From contig DATAIT010000056.1 of NCBI GenBank assembly GCA_036262515.1, positions 1-35,702 on the forward strand: a stretch of DNA of 35,702 bases, given 5' to 3'. Positions 8,420 through 17,257 of the stretch are shown one piece after another. Under the pieces are notes generated by a model, which saw only the letters and a list, made by a program, of their open reading frames with translations, was not told the origin of the DNA and ran no database searches. The DNA comes from Acidimicrobiales bacterium (GTDB taxonomy: Bacteria; Actinomycetota; Acidimicrobiia; Acidimicrobiales; GCA-2861595). Numbering within the stretch: position 1 is the first letter of the stretch; each line of letters opens with the position of its first letter. The translations under genes were made by a program, and so were the position numbers.

Positions 8420-9196
8420 TCAGGCGGCGTCGACGGCCCGGGCGAACGACCAGCGCGCGGCGATCTGGGTGACCACGAGGAACCCGACGCCGACGGCCAC
8501 CGCCTTGGCGACGGGATCGAGGGTGAGCGGGCCCGTCACCACGGCCCGGGCGGCGTCGACCATGTAGGTGAAGGGGTTCCAGGCCGATGCCGTCTGCACC
8601 CATCTCGGGAGCAGGGACTCGGGGACGAACTGGGTGGACAGGAACTGCAGCGGCAGGAACAGCGGCGCCAGGGCGAGGGGGGCCTGCGCGTTGCGCGTGG
8701 CCAAGGCGACCACGAAGTAGAGGCCGCCGTAGGCGGCCGCCCACAGCGTCAGCAGGGCGAAGAGCAAGACGACGCCGACGACGCCCTCGTTGACGTCGGT
8801 GCCGAGGAGGATGCCGACCACGAACAGGGTGAGACCGGCGGGCAGCACCCGCACGACGTCGAACAGGAGGCGGCTGGCGAGCAGCGACGACGGCTTGGCG
8901 TTGAGCAGGCGGAGGCGGTCGAGGAAACCCGACTGGATGTCGATCACCAAGCTGGTGGCGGCGTACCCGACGCCGGTCATGGCGGTGAGCATGATGACGG
9001 CGGGCGTCATCCACTCCGCGTAGTTCGTGGTGGGGAACCCGGGCAGCTCGGTGACCACGGACAGGGTCTTGGCCACGAGGATCAGCATCGTGAGCGGGAT
9101 GACCACCGGAAGGGCGTACGCGAGCACCGGGTTGCGCAGCCCCTCACGGAGGTTGCGGGCCAGCAGGAGCCGGACCTGGGCCAGCGAGCCGGTCAG
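8420..9196 (-). CDS. ABC-2 type exporter permease
   Basis: Membrane half of an ABC exporter whose ATPase is the gene immediately upstream. About 258 aa with six predicted membrane segments: LAYALPVVIPLTMLILVA, AVIMLTAMTGVGYAATSLV, VLPAGLTLFVVGILLG, GVVGVVLLFALLTLWAAA, LALAPLFLPLQFLS, and a last one near AVAVGVGFLVVTQIAA. The loop SAWNPFTYMVDAARA is typical of the ABC2_membrane/DrrB-NodJ family. No ATG, GTG or TTG lies in this frame near the start; the best candidate is the CTG at 9196, which overlaps the ATPase stop as CTGA. The next ATG would remove the first membrane segment. Substrate cannot be told from sequence; daunorubicin-resistance-like exporters are the nearest family type. Confidence 0.85.
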   Translation of the reverse strand: MTGSLAQVRLLLARNLREGLRNPVLAYALPVVIPLTMLILVAKTLSVVTELPGFPTTNYAEWMTPAVIMLTAMTGVGYAATSLVIDIQSGFLDRLRLLNAKPSSLLASRLLFDVVRVLPAGLTLFVVGILLGTDVNEGVVGVVLLFALLTLWAAAYGGLYFVVALATRNAQAPLALAPLFLPLQFLSTQFVPESLLPRWVQTASAWNPFTYMVDAARAVVTGPLTLDPVAKAVAVGVGFLVVTQIAARWSFARAVDAA

Positions 9197-10209
9197 CGGT
9201 TCGACCCCGAGGGAACGCCGATGCCGCGACGAACCGCGGTGAGGGCGCTGTTGTCGGCCGATCCCGCCCCGGCCTCGATCTCGCTCCCCGTGAGCGTCAC
9301 GAAGACGTCCTCGAGCGAGGCGGACCGCACCTCCAGGCGCTCGATGGCCGGACCGAGGGCGGCCAGACGGCCGAGCAGCGGCGGCACGCCGGCGTCGCCA
9401 CCGGTGACGCTCAACACGAGCCAGCCGTCGTCGGCGGCGACCGCTTCGACCCCGGCGGCCGCTCGCACCTGTGCCTCGGCGTCGGCACCGGCCACCCGCA
9501 GGCGCACCGTCGTGGCGCCGTGGCGCTCCTTCAGCTCGGCCGGGGACCCCAGGGCGGCGATGTGGCCGGCGTGGACGATGGCCACCCGCTCGGCCAGCTC
9601 GTCGGCCTCGGCCAGGTACTGGGTGGTGAGGAACACGGTGGTGCCGCCCTCCTGCTGACGCCGAATGAGCTCCCACAGCGCCCGCCTGCTCTGCGGGTCG
9701 AGCCCGGTGGTGGGCTCGTCGAGGAACAGCACGTCGGGATGGCGGACCAGCGCCATGGCCACGTCGAGGCGACGGCGCATGCCACCGGAGTACCGGGCCG
9801 CGATGCGGTCGCCCGCACCGGAGAGCCCGAACACCTCGAGCAGCTCCGACGCCCGAGTGGCGGCGGCTGCCGTCCCCGTCCCGGCCAGCCGGGCGGCCAG
9901 CACCAGGTGCTCGCGCCCGGTCATGAGCTCGTCGAGGGCCGCCTCCTGGAGGGCGACGCCGAGGACCTGGCGGACGGCCGACGGCTCGGCCGTGACGTCC
10001 ATCCCAAGGACCCGGGCGGTGCCGGCGGTAGGCCGCAGCAGCGTGGTGAGGATCCGCACGGTGGTGGACTTGCCGGCGCCGTTGCGCCCGAGCAGCCCGA
10101 AGATCTCGCCGCGGCCGACCTCGAAGGTGACGCCCCGGAGGGCGTCGACGCCGGCCGGCTCGTATCGCTTGGCCAGGTCGGTGACCTCGATGGCGGCGTC
10201 GGCGTCGAT
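9193..10209 (-). CDS. ABC exporter ATP-binding protein (DrrA-like)
   Basis: Cytosolic ATPase partner of the ABC-2 permease. The 338-aa product shows Walker A GRNGAGKSTTVRIL, Q-loop VALQEAALDELMTGREH, ABC signature YSGGMRRRLDVAMAL, Walker B DVLFLDEPTTGLDP and the H-loop region (here TTQYLAEADELAERV, where Q replaces the usual switch His, as in DrrA-like proteins). A C-terminal ~90-residue regulatory domain ends in SLEDVFVTLTGSEIEA. No ATG/GTG/TTG exists in frame between the end of thrC and the Walker A motif. The best start is an ATC at 10209, 5 nt after a TAGGGT box, giving N-terminus IDADAAIEVTDLAKRYE. An upstream GTG deep inside thrC is the conventional but less likely choice. Confidence 0.88.
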   Translation of the reverse strand: MDADAAIEVTDLAKRYEPAGVDALRGVTFEVGRGEIFGLLGRNGAGKSTTVRILTTLLRPTAGTARVLGMDVTAEPSAVRQVLGVALQEAALDELMTGREHLVLAARLAGTGTAAAATRASELLEVFGLSGAGDRIAARYSGGMRRRLDVAMALVRHPDVLFLDEPTTGLDPQSRRALWELIRRQQEGGTTVFLTTQYLAEADELAERVAIVHAGHIAALGSPAELKERHGATTVRLRVAGADAEAQVRAAAGVEAVAADDGWLVLSVTGGDAGVPPLLGRLAALGPAIERLEVRSASLEDVFVTLTGSEIEAGAGSADNSALTAVRRGIGVPSGSNR

Positions 10210-10214
10210 GGTGG

Positions 10215-10220
10215 ACCCTA
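10215..10220 (-). promoter_or_regulatory. -10 box TAGGGT overlapping the thrC stop
   Basis: TAGGGT begins with the TAG stop codon of thrC and stands 5 nt before the proposed ATC start of the ABC ATPase. The spacing resembles the other leaderless starts in the window. Confidence 0.35.
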
Positions 10221-11285
10221 CAGTCCGAGCTCGCGTCTGATGGCGGGGCCGTCGGCGTCGACGGCGGTGGGAACGGCGATCTGGCCGATGGCGATGTCGG
10301 GGTCCTTGAGCCCGTGGCCGGTGAGGACGCAGACGACCGTGGAGCCGGCGGGGACGCCCGTCTTGATGAGCCCGGCGACCGATGCGGCCGACGCGGGCTC
10401 GCAGAAGACGGACTCCTGAGAGGCGAGGAAACGGTAGGCCTCCAAGATCTCCTCGTCGGTCACGGCGGCGATGGTGCCGCCCGACTCGGCCGCCGCCGCC
10501 GTGGCGCCGTACCACGACGCCGGCTTGCCGATCCTGATGGCGGTGGCCACCGTCTCCGGGTGGTCGATCGGATGTCCTTCGACGATCGGTGCCGCCCCTG
10601 CCGCCTGGAATCCCATCATGGCCGGCAGCCTGGTGGACAGGCCGGCGGCCTTGTACTCCAGATACCCCTTCCAGTACGCCGTGATGTTGCCTGCGTTGCC
10701 GACCGGGATGCAGTGGACGTCGGGCGCGTCACCGAGGACGTCGACGACCTCGAACGCGCCCGTCTTCTGGCCCTCGATGCGGAACGGGTTGACCGAGTTC
10801 ACCACGGTGACCTTGGCGCTGCCGTCGAGGGAGCGGACGATCTCGAGCGCATCGTCGAAGTTGCCGCGGATCTGGAGGATCTTCGCCCCGTGGATGAGCG
10901 CCTGCGCCAGCTTCCCCAGTGCGATGTGGCCGTCAGGGATGAGCACGGCGCACGCGACCCCCGCACGCGCCGCGTACGCCGCCGCCGACGCGGACGTGTT
11001 CCCCGTCGATGCGCACACGACGGTCTGGGCACCGTCCTCGACGGCCTTGGAGATGGCGAGTGTCATCCCCCGGTCCTTGAACGAACCCGTCGGGTTGAGC
11101 CCCTCGAACTTGAGGAACACGGTGGCACCCACGCGCTCGCTGAGGCGGGGCGCCGGCAGGAGAGGCGTGGCGCCTTCGCCGAGGGTCACCACCGGCGTGG
11201 CGTCGGTGACCGGGAGCAAGGCCCGGTACTCCTCGACGACCCCCCGCCAGTGGTGCTTGGCCTGCCGCCCCCCGAGCGCCGTCAT
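10218..11285 (-). CDS. thrC: Threonine synthase
   Basis: PLP enzyme converting O-phosphohomoserine to threonine. The 355-aa product has the PLP lysine in [18 protein letters not shown] (K70), the substrate-binding [20 protein letters not shown], and the glycine-rich [15 protein letters not shown] phosphate loop. Length is that of the short actinobacterial/plant-type ThrC. Its ATG overlaps the hom stop (ATGA), so the two are translationally coupled. Oddly, no homoserine kinase (thrB) follows, although thrC needs phosphohomoserine; that gene must be elsewhere or replaced. Confidence 0.96.
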   Translation of the reverse strand: MTALGGRQAKHHWRGVVEEYRALLPVTDATPVVTLGEGATPLLPAPRLSERVGATVFLKFEGLNPTGSFKDRGMTLAISKAVEDGAQTVVCASTGNTSASAAAYAARAGVACAVLIPDGHIALGKLAQALIHGAKILQIRGNFDDALEIVRSLDGSAKVTVVNSVNPFRIEGQKTGAFEVVDVLGDAPDVHCIPVGNAGNITAYWKGYLEYKAAGLSTRLPAMMGFQAAGAAPIVEGHPIDHPETVATAIRIGKPASWYGATAAAAESGGTIAAVTDEEILEAYRFLASQESVFCEPASAASVAGLIKTGVPAGSTVVCVLTGHGLKDPDIAIGQIAVPTAVDADGPAIRRELGL

Positions 11286-12577
11286 TCCGGACCGACGACC
11301 CGCAGGAGGGTGCCGATGCGCTTGACGGCGTCGAGGTGGCGCAACGCCTGCAGCGTCGCCTGGACGTCCCTCTCCCGCGCCGTGTGGGTGATGAACACGA
11401 GCCGGGCCTCGTCGCCCAGGCCCTCCTGCTCCATGGAGCGGATGGAGACGCCGTGCTCACCGAACACGGTGGCCACCGCGGCCAGGACCCCGGGGCGATC
11501 GACCACGTCGAGGTTCAGGTAGAACTGCGACGACAGCTCGTCGACGGCGACGAACGCGCCCGCCCGGAGCGTTCCCGTCCGGCCGCTGCCCCCCATGCGC
11601 CGGTTGTGGGCGGCGTCGACGAGGTCGCCGAGGACGGCGCTGGCGGTGGGCATCCCGCCCGCGCCCCGCCCGTACAGCATGAGCTCGCCCACCGCCTCGC
11701 CCTCGATGAACACCGCGTTGAACGAGTCGCGGACCGACGCGAGCGCATGGGTGGCCGGGATCATGGCCGGATGGACCCGGACGGCGACCCGTCCGTCGAT
11801 GCGTTCGGCTATGGCGAGCAGCTTGACCACGTAGCCGAGCCGGCGGGCCACCCCGATGTCCGCCGGCGTGACCCCACTGATCCCCTCGCGGTACACGTCG
11901 CCGGCCACGACCGTGACGCCGAAGGCGATGCTGGCCAGGATGGCGGCCTTGGACCCGGCGTCGTAGCCCTCCACGTCGGCGGTGGGATCGCGCTCGGCGT
12001 ACCCCAGGCTCTGCGCCTCCGAGAGGGCGTCGCCGTAGGACGCCCCCTCCTCGGTCATGCGCGTGAGGATGTAGTTGGTCGTGCCGTTGACGATGCCCAT
12101 GACCCGGGTGATCCGCTCCCCCGCCAGCGATTCCCGTAGCGGTCGGATGAGGGGGATGCCGCCGGCGACGGACGCCTCGTAGAGCAGGTCGACGCCAGCC
12201 GTCGATGCCGCCTCGAAAAGTTCGGCGCCCACGTTGGCCAGCAGCTCCTTGTTGGCGGTGACGACCGGCTTCCCGTTCTTCAGGGCGGCCAGCACGAGTC
12301 GGCGGGCGGGCTCGATGCCGCCGATCAGCTCGACGACGACATCGATCTCGGGGTCGTTGACGACGGAGTCCGCGTCATGGGTGAGGCAGCCGTCGGGGAG
12401 CTCGACGGCCCGCTGGCGCGCCAGGTTGCGCACGGCGACGCGGGCGACCTCGAAGCGGAGCCCGGTGCGCTGGGCCATGGCGTCGGGTTCCGAGACGAGG
12501 AGCTGCACGAGGGCGGCACCGACGTTGCCGCAGCCGAGGAGACCGATGCGGACAGGGGAAGACGCGGTGCCGTCCAT
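11282..12577 (-). CDS. hom: Homoserine dehydrogenase with C-terminal ACT domain
   Basis: Reduces aspartate-semialdehyde to homoserine with NAD(P)H, the branch point to Thr and Met. The 431-aa product has the Rossmann motif [17 protein letters not shown] at the N-terminus, the catalytic-domain stretches [37 protein letters not shown] and [16 protein letters not shown], and an ACT domain after about residue 350 ([18 protein letters not shown]...[11 protein letters not shown]), implying threonine feedback. Start ATG 12577 is supported by a TAGCGT box exactly 6 nt upstream (leaderless). First gene of a minus-strand run that continues to the window edge. Confidence 0.97.
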   Translation of the reverse strand: MDGTASSPVRIGLLGCGNVGAALVQLLVSEPDAMAQRTGLRFEVARVAVRNLARQRAVELPDGCLTHDADSVVNDPEIDVVVELIGGIEPARRLVLAALKNGKPVVTANKELLANVGAELFEAASTAGVDLLYEASVAGGIPLIRPLRESLAGERITRVMGIVNGTTNYILTRMTEEGASYGDALSEAQSLGYAERDPTADVEGYDAGSKAAILASIAFGVTVVAGDVYREGISGVTPADIGVARRLGYVVKLLAIAERIDGRVAVRVHPAMIPATHALASVRDSFNAVFIEGEAVGELMLYGRGAGGMPTASAVLGDLVDAAHNRRMGGSGRTGTLRAGAFVAVDELSSQFYLNLDVVDRPGVLAAVATVFGEHGVSIRSMEQEGLGDEARLVFITHTARERDVQATLQALRHLDAVKRIGTLLRVVGPE

Positions 12578-12583
12578 GGGCGA

Positions 12584-12589
12584 ACGCTA
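12584..12589 (-). promoter_or_regulatory. -10 box TAGCGT for hom (leaderless)
   Basis: TAGCGT with a 6-nt spacer to the hom ATG. The 152-bp gap to the divergent protease gene holds this and the protease Shine-Dalgarno site. Confidence 0.55.
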
Positions 12590-12729
12590 ACGCCGATCGG
12601 CGCCGGTCGGCCCGGCCCTTCGGCACAGCGTCCGGGACGGTCTCAACAACAGCATCGAACCACCAGAACAGGACGAACCTACAGGATCGCCGGGCAACCG
12701 CCGAAGACGTCTTGACCCCGGAGGCCCAC

Positions 12730-14247
12730 ATGACTTCCCTGCTCAGGACGCAATTTCACCAATCGGACATAGTTCGCCGCAGCGTCGCCACCTTCGTGGT
12801 GGCGGTGGCGTTGATCGCGTCCACCCTCGGCCAGTCGCTCGTCGGTGCCGCACCGAATGGTCCGCCCGTGTCGGTCGTCGTGAGCCGGGTCGAGTCCGCC
12901 GACGGAGCCGTCGTCCGGGCGATCCGTGACCTGGGCGGGCGGATCGAGCAGAACCTCCCGATCGTGGAGGGCTTCGCCGCCGTCGTCCCCGCGTCCGCCG
13001 TCTCGGCCTTGCGGTCCGTCCCCGGCGTCCGCGCCGTCGTCCCCAACGCCAACGTGCAGATGCACGGCCAGTACGGCGAGGGATCCGGCGTGGCCAGCGC
13101 CGTCTACAGCGAAGCTGTGCGGGCGCCGCAGGCCTGGAGCGCCGGGTGGGGCGGCCAGGGTGTCGGCGTGGCCATCATCGACACCGGGATCAACGCCACC
13201 GGCGACCTGGCGGGCAAGGTGGCCCACGCCGAAGACTTCACCGCCGAGCACGACAATGTGGACGGATACGGGCACGGCACCTTCGTGGCCGGGCTCATCG
13301 CCGGCAGCGGCGCCGGTTCGAACGGGGCCGTCCAGGGAGTCGCCCCCGGGTCCCACCTCGTCTCGGTGAAGATCGCCGGCCGGGACGGCTCGACCGACGT
13401 GGTCAGGTTGCTCGCCGCCCTCCAGTGGGTGGTGACGTTCAAGGACGTCTACGGCATCCGGGTGCTGAACCTGTCCCTCGGCGTCGACTCGGCGCAGGAC
13501 TACCGCACGGATCCGCTGAACTTCGCCATCGAGCGGGTCTGGAACGCCGGCATCGTGGTCGTCACGGCCGCCGGCAACGGCGGAACGGCATCGGGCACCA
13601 TCGCCAAGCCGGGCGACGATCCGCTCGTGATCACCGCCGGCGCGGCGGACGACCACACCACGCCGGCCCAGGACGACGACACCCTCGCCGCCTTCTCGGG
13701 CACGGGACCCACGGCGTCGAACGGCCTGGCCAAGCCCGACCTCCTCGCCCCCGGCAAGTCCGTGATCTCGCTCCGGTCGCCCGGTTCGACGATCGACGTG
13801 GGCGCACCGGGCGCTCGCATCGGTGACGCCTACTTCAAGGGCTCCGGGACCTCGTTCTCGTCCGCCATCACCGCAGGGACGGCCGCACTGGTGCTGTCCC
13901 GGACGCCTCAGCTCACGCCGAACCAGGTGAAGGGCCGGCTCGCCGCCACGGGCAGGAGGATGCCGGACGTCCCGCCGGCCTCCGCCGGGGCCGGTGAGCT
14001 CGACGCCGGGGCCGCCGTATCGAGCGACGTGGTCAGCGAGGCCAACACCGGCGTCGTGGCCGCCGGCCGTGGCGGGGCGCTCCCCGGGGTCCGGAGCGCA
14101 GCATGCGGGCGGACCGACACGGGATCGTGCCCGGGCGACGCCGCCGCAGCCGGCGCCCGCGGCTTCAACGCGACCGAGTACTTCGGGTCGCAGTGGGCCG
14201 GGTCGCAGTGGGCCGGGTCGCAGTGGGCGGCCGGAATCTGGAGCTGA
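12730..14247 (+). CDS. Secreted subtilisin-family (S8) serine protease with C-terminal GSQW repeats
   Basis: Predicted exported serine protease of 505 aa. N-terminal signal sequence (SDIVRRSVATFVVAVALIAS, cleavage probably near LVGAAP), then an I9-like propeptide region (about 45-115, VSVVVSRVESADGAVV...VPGVRAVVPNA). The S8 catalytic domain has Asp151 in VAIIDTGINATGD, His182 in GYGHGTFVAGLIAG, the oxyanion Asn283 in VVTAAGNGG and Ser375 in SGTSFSSAITAGTAAL, so the triad is intact. A low-complexity Ala/Gly linker with two Cys leads to three tandem GSQWA units at the extreme C-terminus. Start ATG 12730 is set by GGAGG 5 nt upstream; a TTG at 12712 is less likely. A terminator follows, then a GGDEF-EAL gene on the same strand. 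Confidence 0.93.
   Translation: MTSLLRTQFHQSDIVRRSVATFVVAVALIASTLGQSLVGAAPNGPPVSVVVSRVESADGAVVRAIRDLGGRIEQNLPIVEGFAAVVPASAVSALRSVPGVRAVVPNANVQMHGQYGEGSGVASAVYSEAVRAPQAWSAGWGGQGVGVAIIDTGINATGDLAGKVAHAEDFTAEHDNVDGYGHGTFVAGLIAGSGAGSNGAVQGVAPGSHLVSVKIAGRDGSTDVVRLLAALQWVVTFKDVYGIRVLNLSLGVDSAQDYRTDPLNFAIERVWNAGIVVVTAAGNGGTASGTIAKPGDDPLVITAGAADDHTTPAQDDDTLAAFSGTGPTASNGLAKPDLLAPGKSVISLRSPGSTIDVGAPGARIGDAYFKGSGTSFSSAITAGTAALVLSRTPQLTPNQVKGRLAATGRRMPDVPPASAGAGELDAGAAVSSDVVSEANTGVVAAGRGGALPGVRSAACGRTDTGSCPGDAAAAGARGFNATEYFGSQWAGSQWAGSQWAAGIWS
14185..14229 (+). repeat. Three 15-bp tandem repeats encoding GSQWA
   Basis: Unit GGGTCGCAGTGGGCC in three consecutive copies, the last differing only at the final base. 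It encodes the GSQWA-GSQWA-GSQWA end of the protease. The near-identity at DNA level points to recent or slippage-maintained duplication. Confidence 0.9.
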
Positions 14248-14255
14248 CCGCCGTC

Positions 14256-14283
14256 GGGGGCGGAGGCTTCGCCGCCCTTTGTG
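14256..14283 (+). terminator. Intrinsic terminator after the S8 protease gene
   Basis: G/C hairpin (GGGCGG...CCGCCC around an AGGCTTCG loop) followed by a short T run (TTTGTGT), 9 nt after the protease stop. The T tract is weak, so termination may be partial. Confidence 0.5.
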
Positions 14284-14377
14284 TCATGTTTCGACCCTTT
14301 CGGCTTTCCTCGGGACAGAAAACGTGCTCCGCTTGTGCGGTGGCGATCCGCTCTCCGGCCCGGGACGAGGCACGCCG

Positions 14378-17125
14378 GTGACCGTCGTCCATCCGACGCC
14401 GAACGCCCAGGTGGCTCCCGGTCCGAACCTCCGCGTCGTGCGCGCCCTGTGCGCGCTCTCCGGCCTGGCCGGCCTGCTCTCGCTCGCCGCCTCCATGGCG
14501 TGGTCCAACCCGGCGTGGCTCCACGTGTGGCCGTCGGTGCTGTTCGGCCTGGGGCTGGCCGGATTGCAGCTCGCTCCCCTGCGCGTCTCTCACGAGGGCC
14601 AGGGCGAGAACATCCACCTGGAGGAAGCGTTCCTCGTGCCGATGGCGCTCTACCTCACGCCGGCCGAGGTCGTCGCCGTCCTGGCATCCGCCGCGCTCGT
14701 CGGCCAGGTGTGGCACCGGCGGGGGATGCTGAAGGCGGCCTTCAACACCGGCGAGATGGCCCTGGCCGCGGGCGGCGGTATCGGCGTCAGCCGCCTGCTC
14801 GGTGCTGGAGCGGGCGACCTGAGCGACCGGGCCCTCATGGCCGCGGCCGCCGGTGGGTTGACCTACGCCGTGCTGTCCATGCTCCTCGTCGCAGGGGTCA
14901 TCACCGCTCTCCAGCGCAGCCCGTACTTCGAAACGGTGCGCGACGGGCTGGTCGTGCGCCTCGTCACGTGGACGGCGTCGCTGGCCGTCGGCGTGCTCCT
15001 GGCCGCCGCCCTGGAGGGCCGGCTGTGGCTGCTGCTCCTGATGGCGGTCCCCGTCGCCATGTTCCAGATCGCCACTGCACGCGCTTTCACCCAGTTCAAC
15101 GAGCGCCACAAGATCGAGCGCCTCTACGACGCGGCCGGCTCCATCCGGTCGAGCATGGACTCGCGCCAGGTGGTGGGTCAGCTGCTGGCATCCGCCCAGC
15201 GGCTGCTCGACGCCAGCGAGGCCCGCCTGGTCCCCACGGGATCCCCGATCGAGCCTGGCGCGCTGCGCGCCGACGTCGATGCGGTCGTCGCCGTCGAGGT
15301 CCCGGGGCGCAGCACCGGCGGTGCCTGGGGCGAGAACGACGAGGGCCTCCTGCGCGCGCTGGCCAGCGTGGCGTCGAGCGCACTGTCGAACGCGACGATG
15401 TTCGAGCGCCTCCGCGCCGTGACGGCCAGCCTGGCCGAGGGCGTCGTCTCGCTTGACGACCGGGGGATGGTCACCTTCGCCAATCCGGCCGCCGAGCGGA
15501 TGCTCGGCCTCGGCCAAGGAGAGCTCCTCGACCAGGCCCTCCACGCCATCGTGCACGCCGGCGCCGGCACGCATCGCGGCCAGGCCCACGAGTGCAGGCT
15601 TGGTGCGGTGCTGGCGGCCGGAGGAACCGCCCGCGACGACGACGACGTGTTCACCCGCACCGACGGCAGCCACCTGCCCGTCGCCGTCACCACCTCGCCG
15701 GTCCTCGGCGACGACGGCGCGCTCGGGATGGTGATGGCGTTCCGGGACATCACCGAGCGAAAGGCGTTCGAGGAGGAGCTCTCCCACCGGATGTTCCACG
15801 ACGGGCTCACCGGCCTGTCCAACCGCGCCCTGTTCGCCGACCGGCTCGTGCAGGCCCATGTCCGCGCCGCCCGGAACCGCACGCGGTACGCCGTCCTCAT
15901 GATCGACCTCGACCGGTTCAAGGTGGTGAACGACAGCCTCGGTCACCACGCCGGCGACCAGCTGCTCGTGGCCGTGGCCGATCGGTTGAAGGCCAAGGTC
16001 CGCCCCGGAGACACCTTCGCCCGCTTCGGCGGTGACGAGTTCGTGATGCTCCTCGAAGAGGTCGACCACGAGGACGAGGCCACCGCACTGGCCCAGCGGC
16101 TCCTCGACGACCTCGCGCCGCCGTTCCGGATCCAGGGCCGCGACGTGCCCGTCACGGGCAGCATCGGGGTCGTCGTCGGCAACGCCGGCCAGACGACCGC
16201 CGAGGACTGCCTGCGCAATGCCGACGTCGCCATGTACCGCGCAAAGGCGAACGGCAAGGGTCGCTACGAGCTGTTCCGGCCCGGAGCGGAGACCGGCGAG
16301 CTCGGCCGGCTGGACCGCGAGATCGCCCTGCGCCTGGCGATCGAACGGGGCGAGCTCGAGGTGTACTACCAGCCTGTCGTCTCCACGGTGACCCGCTCGA
16401 TCGTGGGTCTCGAAGCCCTGGTCCGTTGGCACCATCCCACCACCGGGCTGGTTCCGCCGAACGACTTCATCCCGCTGGCCGAGGAGACGGGCCTGATCGT
16501 CCCGCTCGGCGAGTGGGTGCTCGAGGAGTCGTGCCGCCAGCTCCAGGAATGGACGGCGGCGATGCCCGCGCTGGACTCGCTCGTCATGTCGGTGAACCTC
16601 TCGCCCCACCAGTTCCGCCAGGAGGGCTTGTGCGACCAGGTCGCCGGCGTGCTGGCCGCCACCGGCCTCGCGCCGCGCCGCTTGTGCCTCGAGGTGACGG
16701 AGACGGCGCTCATGGCCGACGCGGCGGCGACCGCCGTCATGCTCAACCGGCTCAAGTCCCTGGGCACCTGTCTGAGCATCGACGACTTCGGCACCGGCTA
16801 CTCGTCGCTCAGCTACCTCAAGCACTTCCCGGTGGACTACGTGAAGATCGACCGCTCGTTCGTGGCCGACATCGGCGACGACGACGTCGACACCGAGATC
16901 GTCCGCTCCGTCATCCGCTTGGCCAACGCCATCGGCATCCGTGCGGTGGCCGAGGGCGTCGAGGACGCCAGGCAGTTGGGCATCCTGACCGAGCTGGGCT
17001 GCCCGCTGGTGCAGGGCTACCTGCTGGCCCGCCCCCAGCCCGCTGTCGACGTGGCCGCCCTGCTCCGCCGGCCGCTCGTCTTCCCCGCTCCGACCGAAGA
17101 CCCCAGCGGCGTCCGCGGCCGCTGA
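14378..17125 (+). CDS. Membrane-anchored GGDEF-EAL c-di-GMP turnover protein
   Basis: Predicted bifunctional diguanylate cyclase/phosphodiesterase, 915 aa. The N-terminal ~215 residues hold about six hydrophobic segments with one conspicuous soluble stretch (RVSHEGQGENIHLEEAFLVP); the anchor is MASE-like but I cannot name the family. Then a GAF-like region (about 235-340), a PAS domain (about 343-465, ASLAEGVVSLDDRGMVTFANPAAERMLG), a GGDEF domain with intact RFGGDEF near 550 and an EAL domain with GLEALVRWHHP near 678, plus NLSPHQFRQ, EVTETALM and DDFGTGYSSLSYLKHFP. Both active sites look competent. No RxxD inhibitory site is obvious just before GGDEF. Start GTG 14378 with GACGAGG 7 nt upstream; the frame is open further up but that overlaps the protease end. 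Same strand as the protease, inserted between hom and lysA. Confidence 0.93.
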   Translation: MTVVHPTPNAQVAPGPNLRVVRALCALSGLAGLLSLAASMAWSNPAWLHVWPSVLFGLGLAGLQLAPLRVSHEGQGENIHLEEAFLVPMALYLTPAEVVAVLASAALVGQVWHRRGMLKAAFNTGEMALAAGGGIGVSRLLGAGAGDLSDRALMAAAAGGLTYAVLSMLLVAGVITALQRSPYFETVRDGLVVRLVTWTASLAVGVLLAAALEGRLWLLLLMAVPVAMFQIATARAFTQFNERHKIERLYDAAGSIRSSMDSRQVVGQLLASAQRLLDASEARLVPTGSPIEPGALRADVDAVVAVEVPGRSTGGAWGENDEGLLRALASVASSALSNATMFERLRAVTASLAEGVVSLDDRGMVTFANPAAERMLGLGQGELLDQALHAIVHAGAGTHRGQAHECRLGAVLAAGGTARDDDDVFTRTDGSHLPVAVTTSPVLGDDGALGMVMAFRDITERKAFEEELSHRMFHDGLTGLSNRALFADRLVQAHVRAARNRTRYAVLMIDLDRFKVVNDSLGHHAGDQLLVAVADRLKAKVRPGDTFARFGGDEFVMLLEEVDHEDEATALAQRLLDDLAPPFRIQGRDVPVTGSIGVVVGNAGQTTAEDCLRNADVAMYRAKANGKGRYELFRPGAETGELGRLDREIALRLAIERGELEVYYQPVVSTVTRSIVGLEALVRWHHPTTGLVPPNDFIPLAEETGLIVPLGEWVLEESCRQLQEWTAAMPALDSLVMSVNLSPHQFRQEGLCDQVAGVLAATGLAPRRLCLEVTETALMADAAATAVMLNRLKSLGTCLSIDDFGTGYSSLSYLKHFPVDYVKIDRSFVADIGDDDVDTEIVRSVIRLANAIGIRAVAEGVEDARQLGILTELGCPLVQGYLLARPQPAVDVAALLRRPLVFPAPTEDPSGVRGR

Positions 17126-17175
17126 GCGACCACTCATCCCCGCCGGGCCGTCGAGGTCCGCCGCCTCGTCGCGGT

Positions 17176-17230
17176 GCTTCGTTCTCTGTCCGCGACACGA
17201 CACGGGGTGTCGCCGTTCTGGAAAAGAAGC
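17176..17230. repeat. Degenerate member of a dispersed palindromic repeat
   Basis: GCTTC at the left and GAAGC at the right enclose a decayed inverted repeat with an inner stem CGACAC-GGG-GTGTCG. It shares CCGCGACACGACA and AAGAAGCGGAG with the perfect palindrome at 23241-23293 (one A/G change in the first block). It lies in the 132-bp gap between the convergent GGDEF-EAL and lysA ends; nothing else is seen in that gap. Confidence 0.7.
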
Positions 17231-17257
17231 GGAGGCCGGCGATGCCGGCGGCCAGGG

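Noticed and set aside
12590..12729. Structured 5' region or c-di-GMP riboswitch before the protease
   Set aside because: Only a short GGGCAACC resembles the class-I motif; the remaining conserved blocks are absent.
14284..14377. c-di-GMP riboswitch before the GGDEF-EAL gene
   Set aside because: No GEMM-like conserved core found by eye.
14165..17203. 1012-codon open frame on the minus strand opposite the GGDEF-EAL gene
   Set aside because: It is a GC-driven antisense shadow: no domain is recognisable, and the plus strand carries a complete multi-domain protein.
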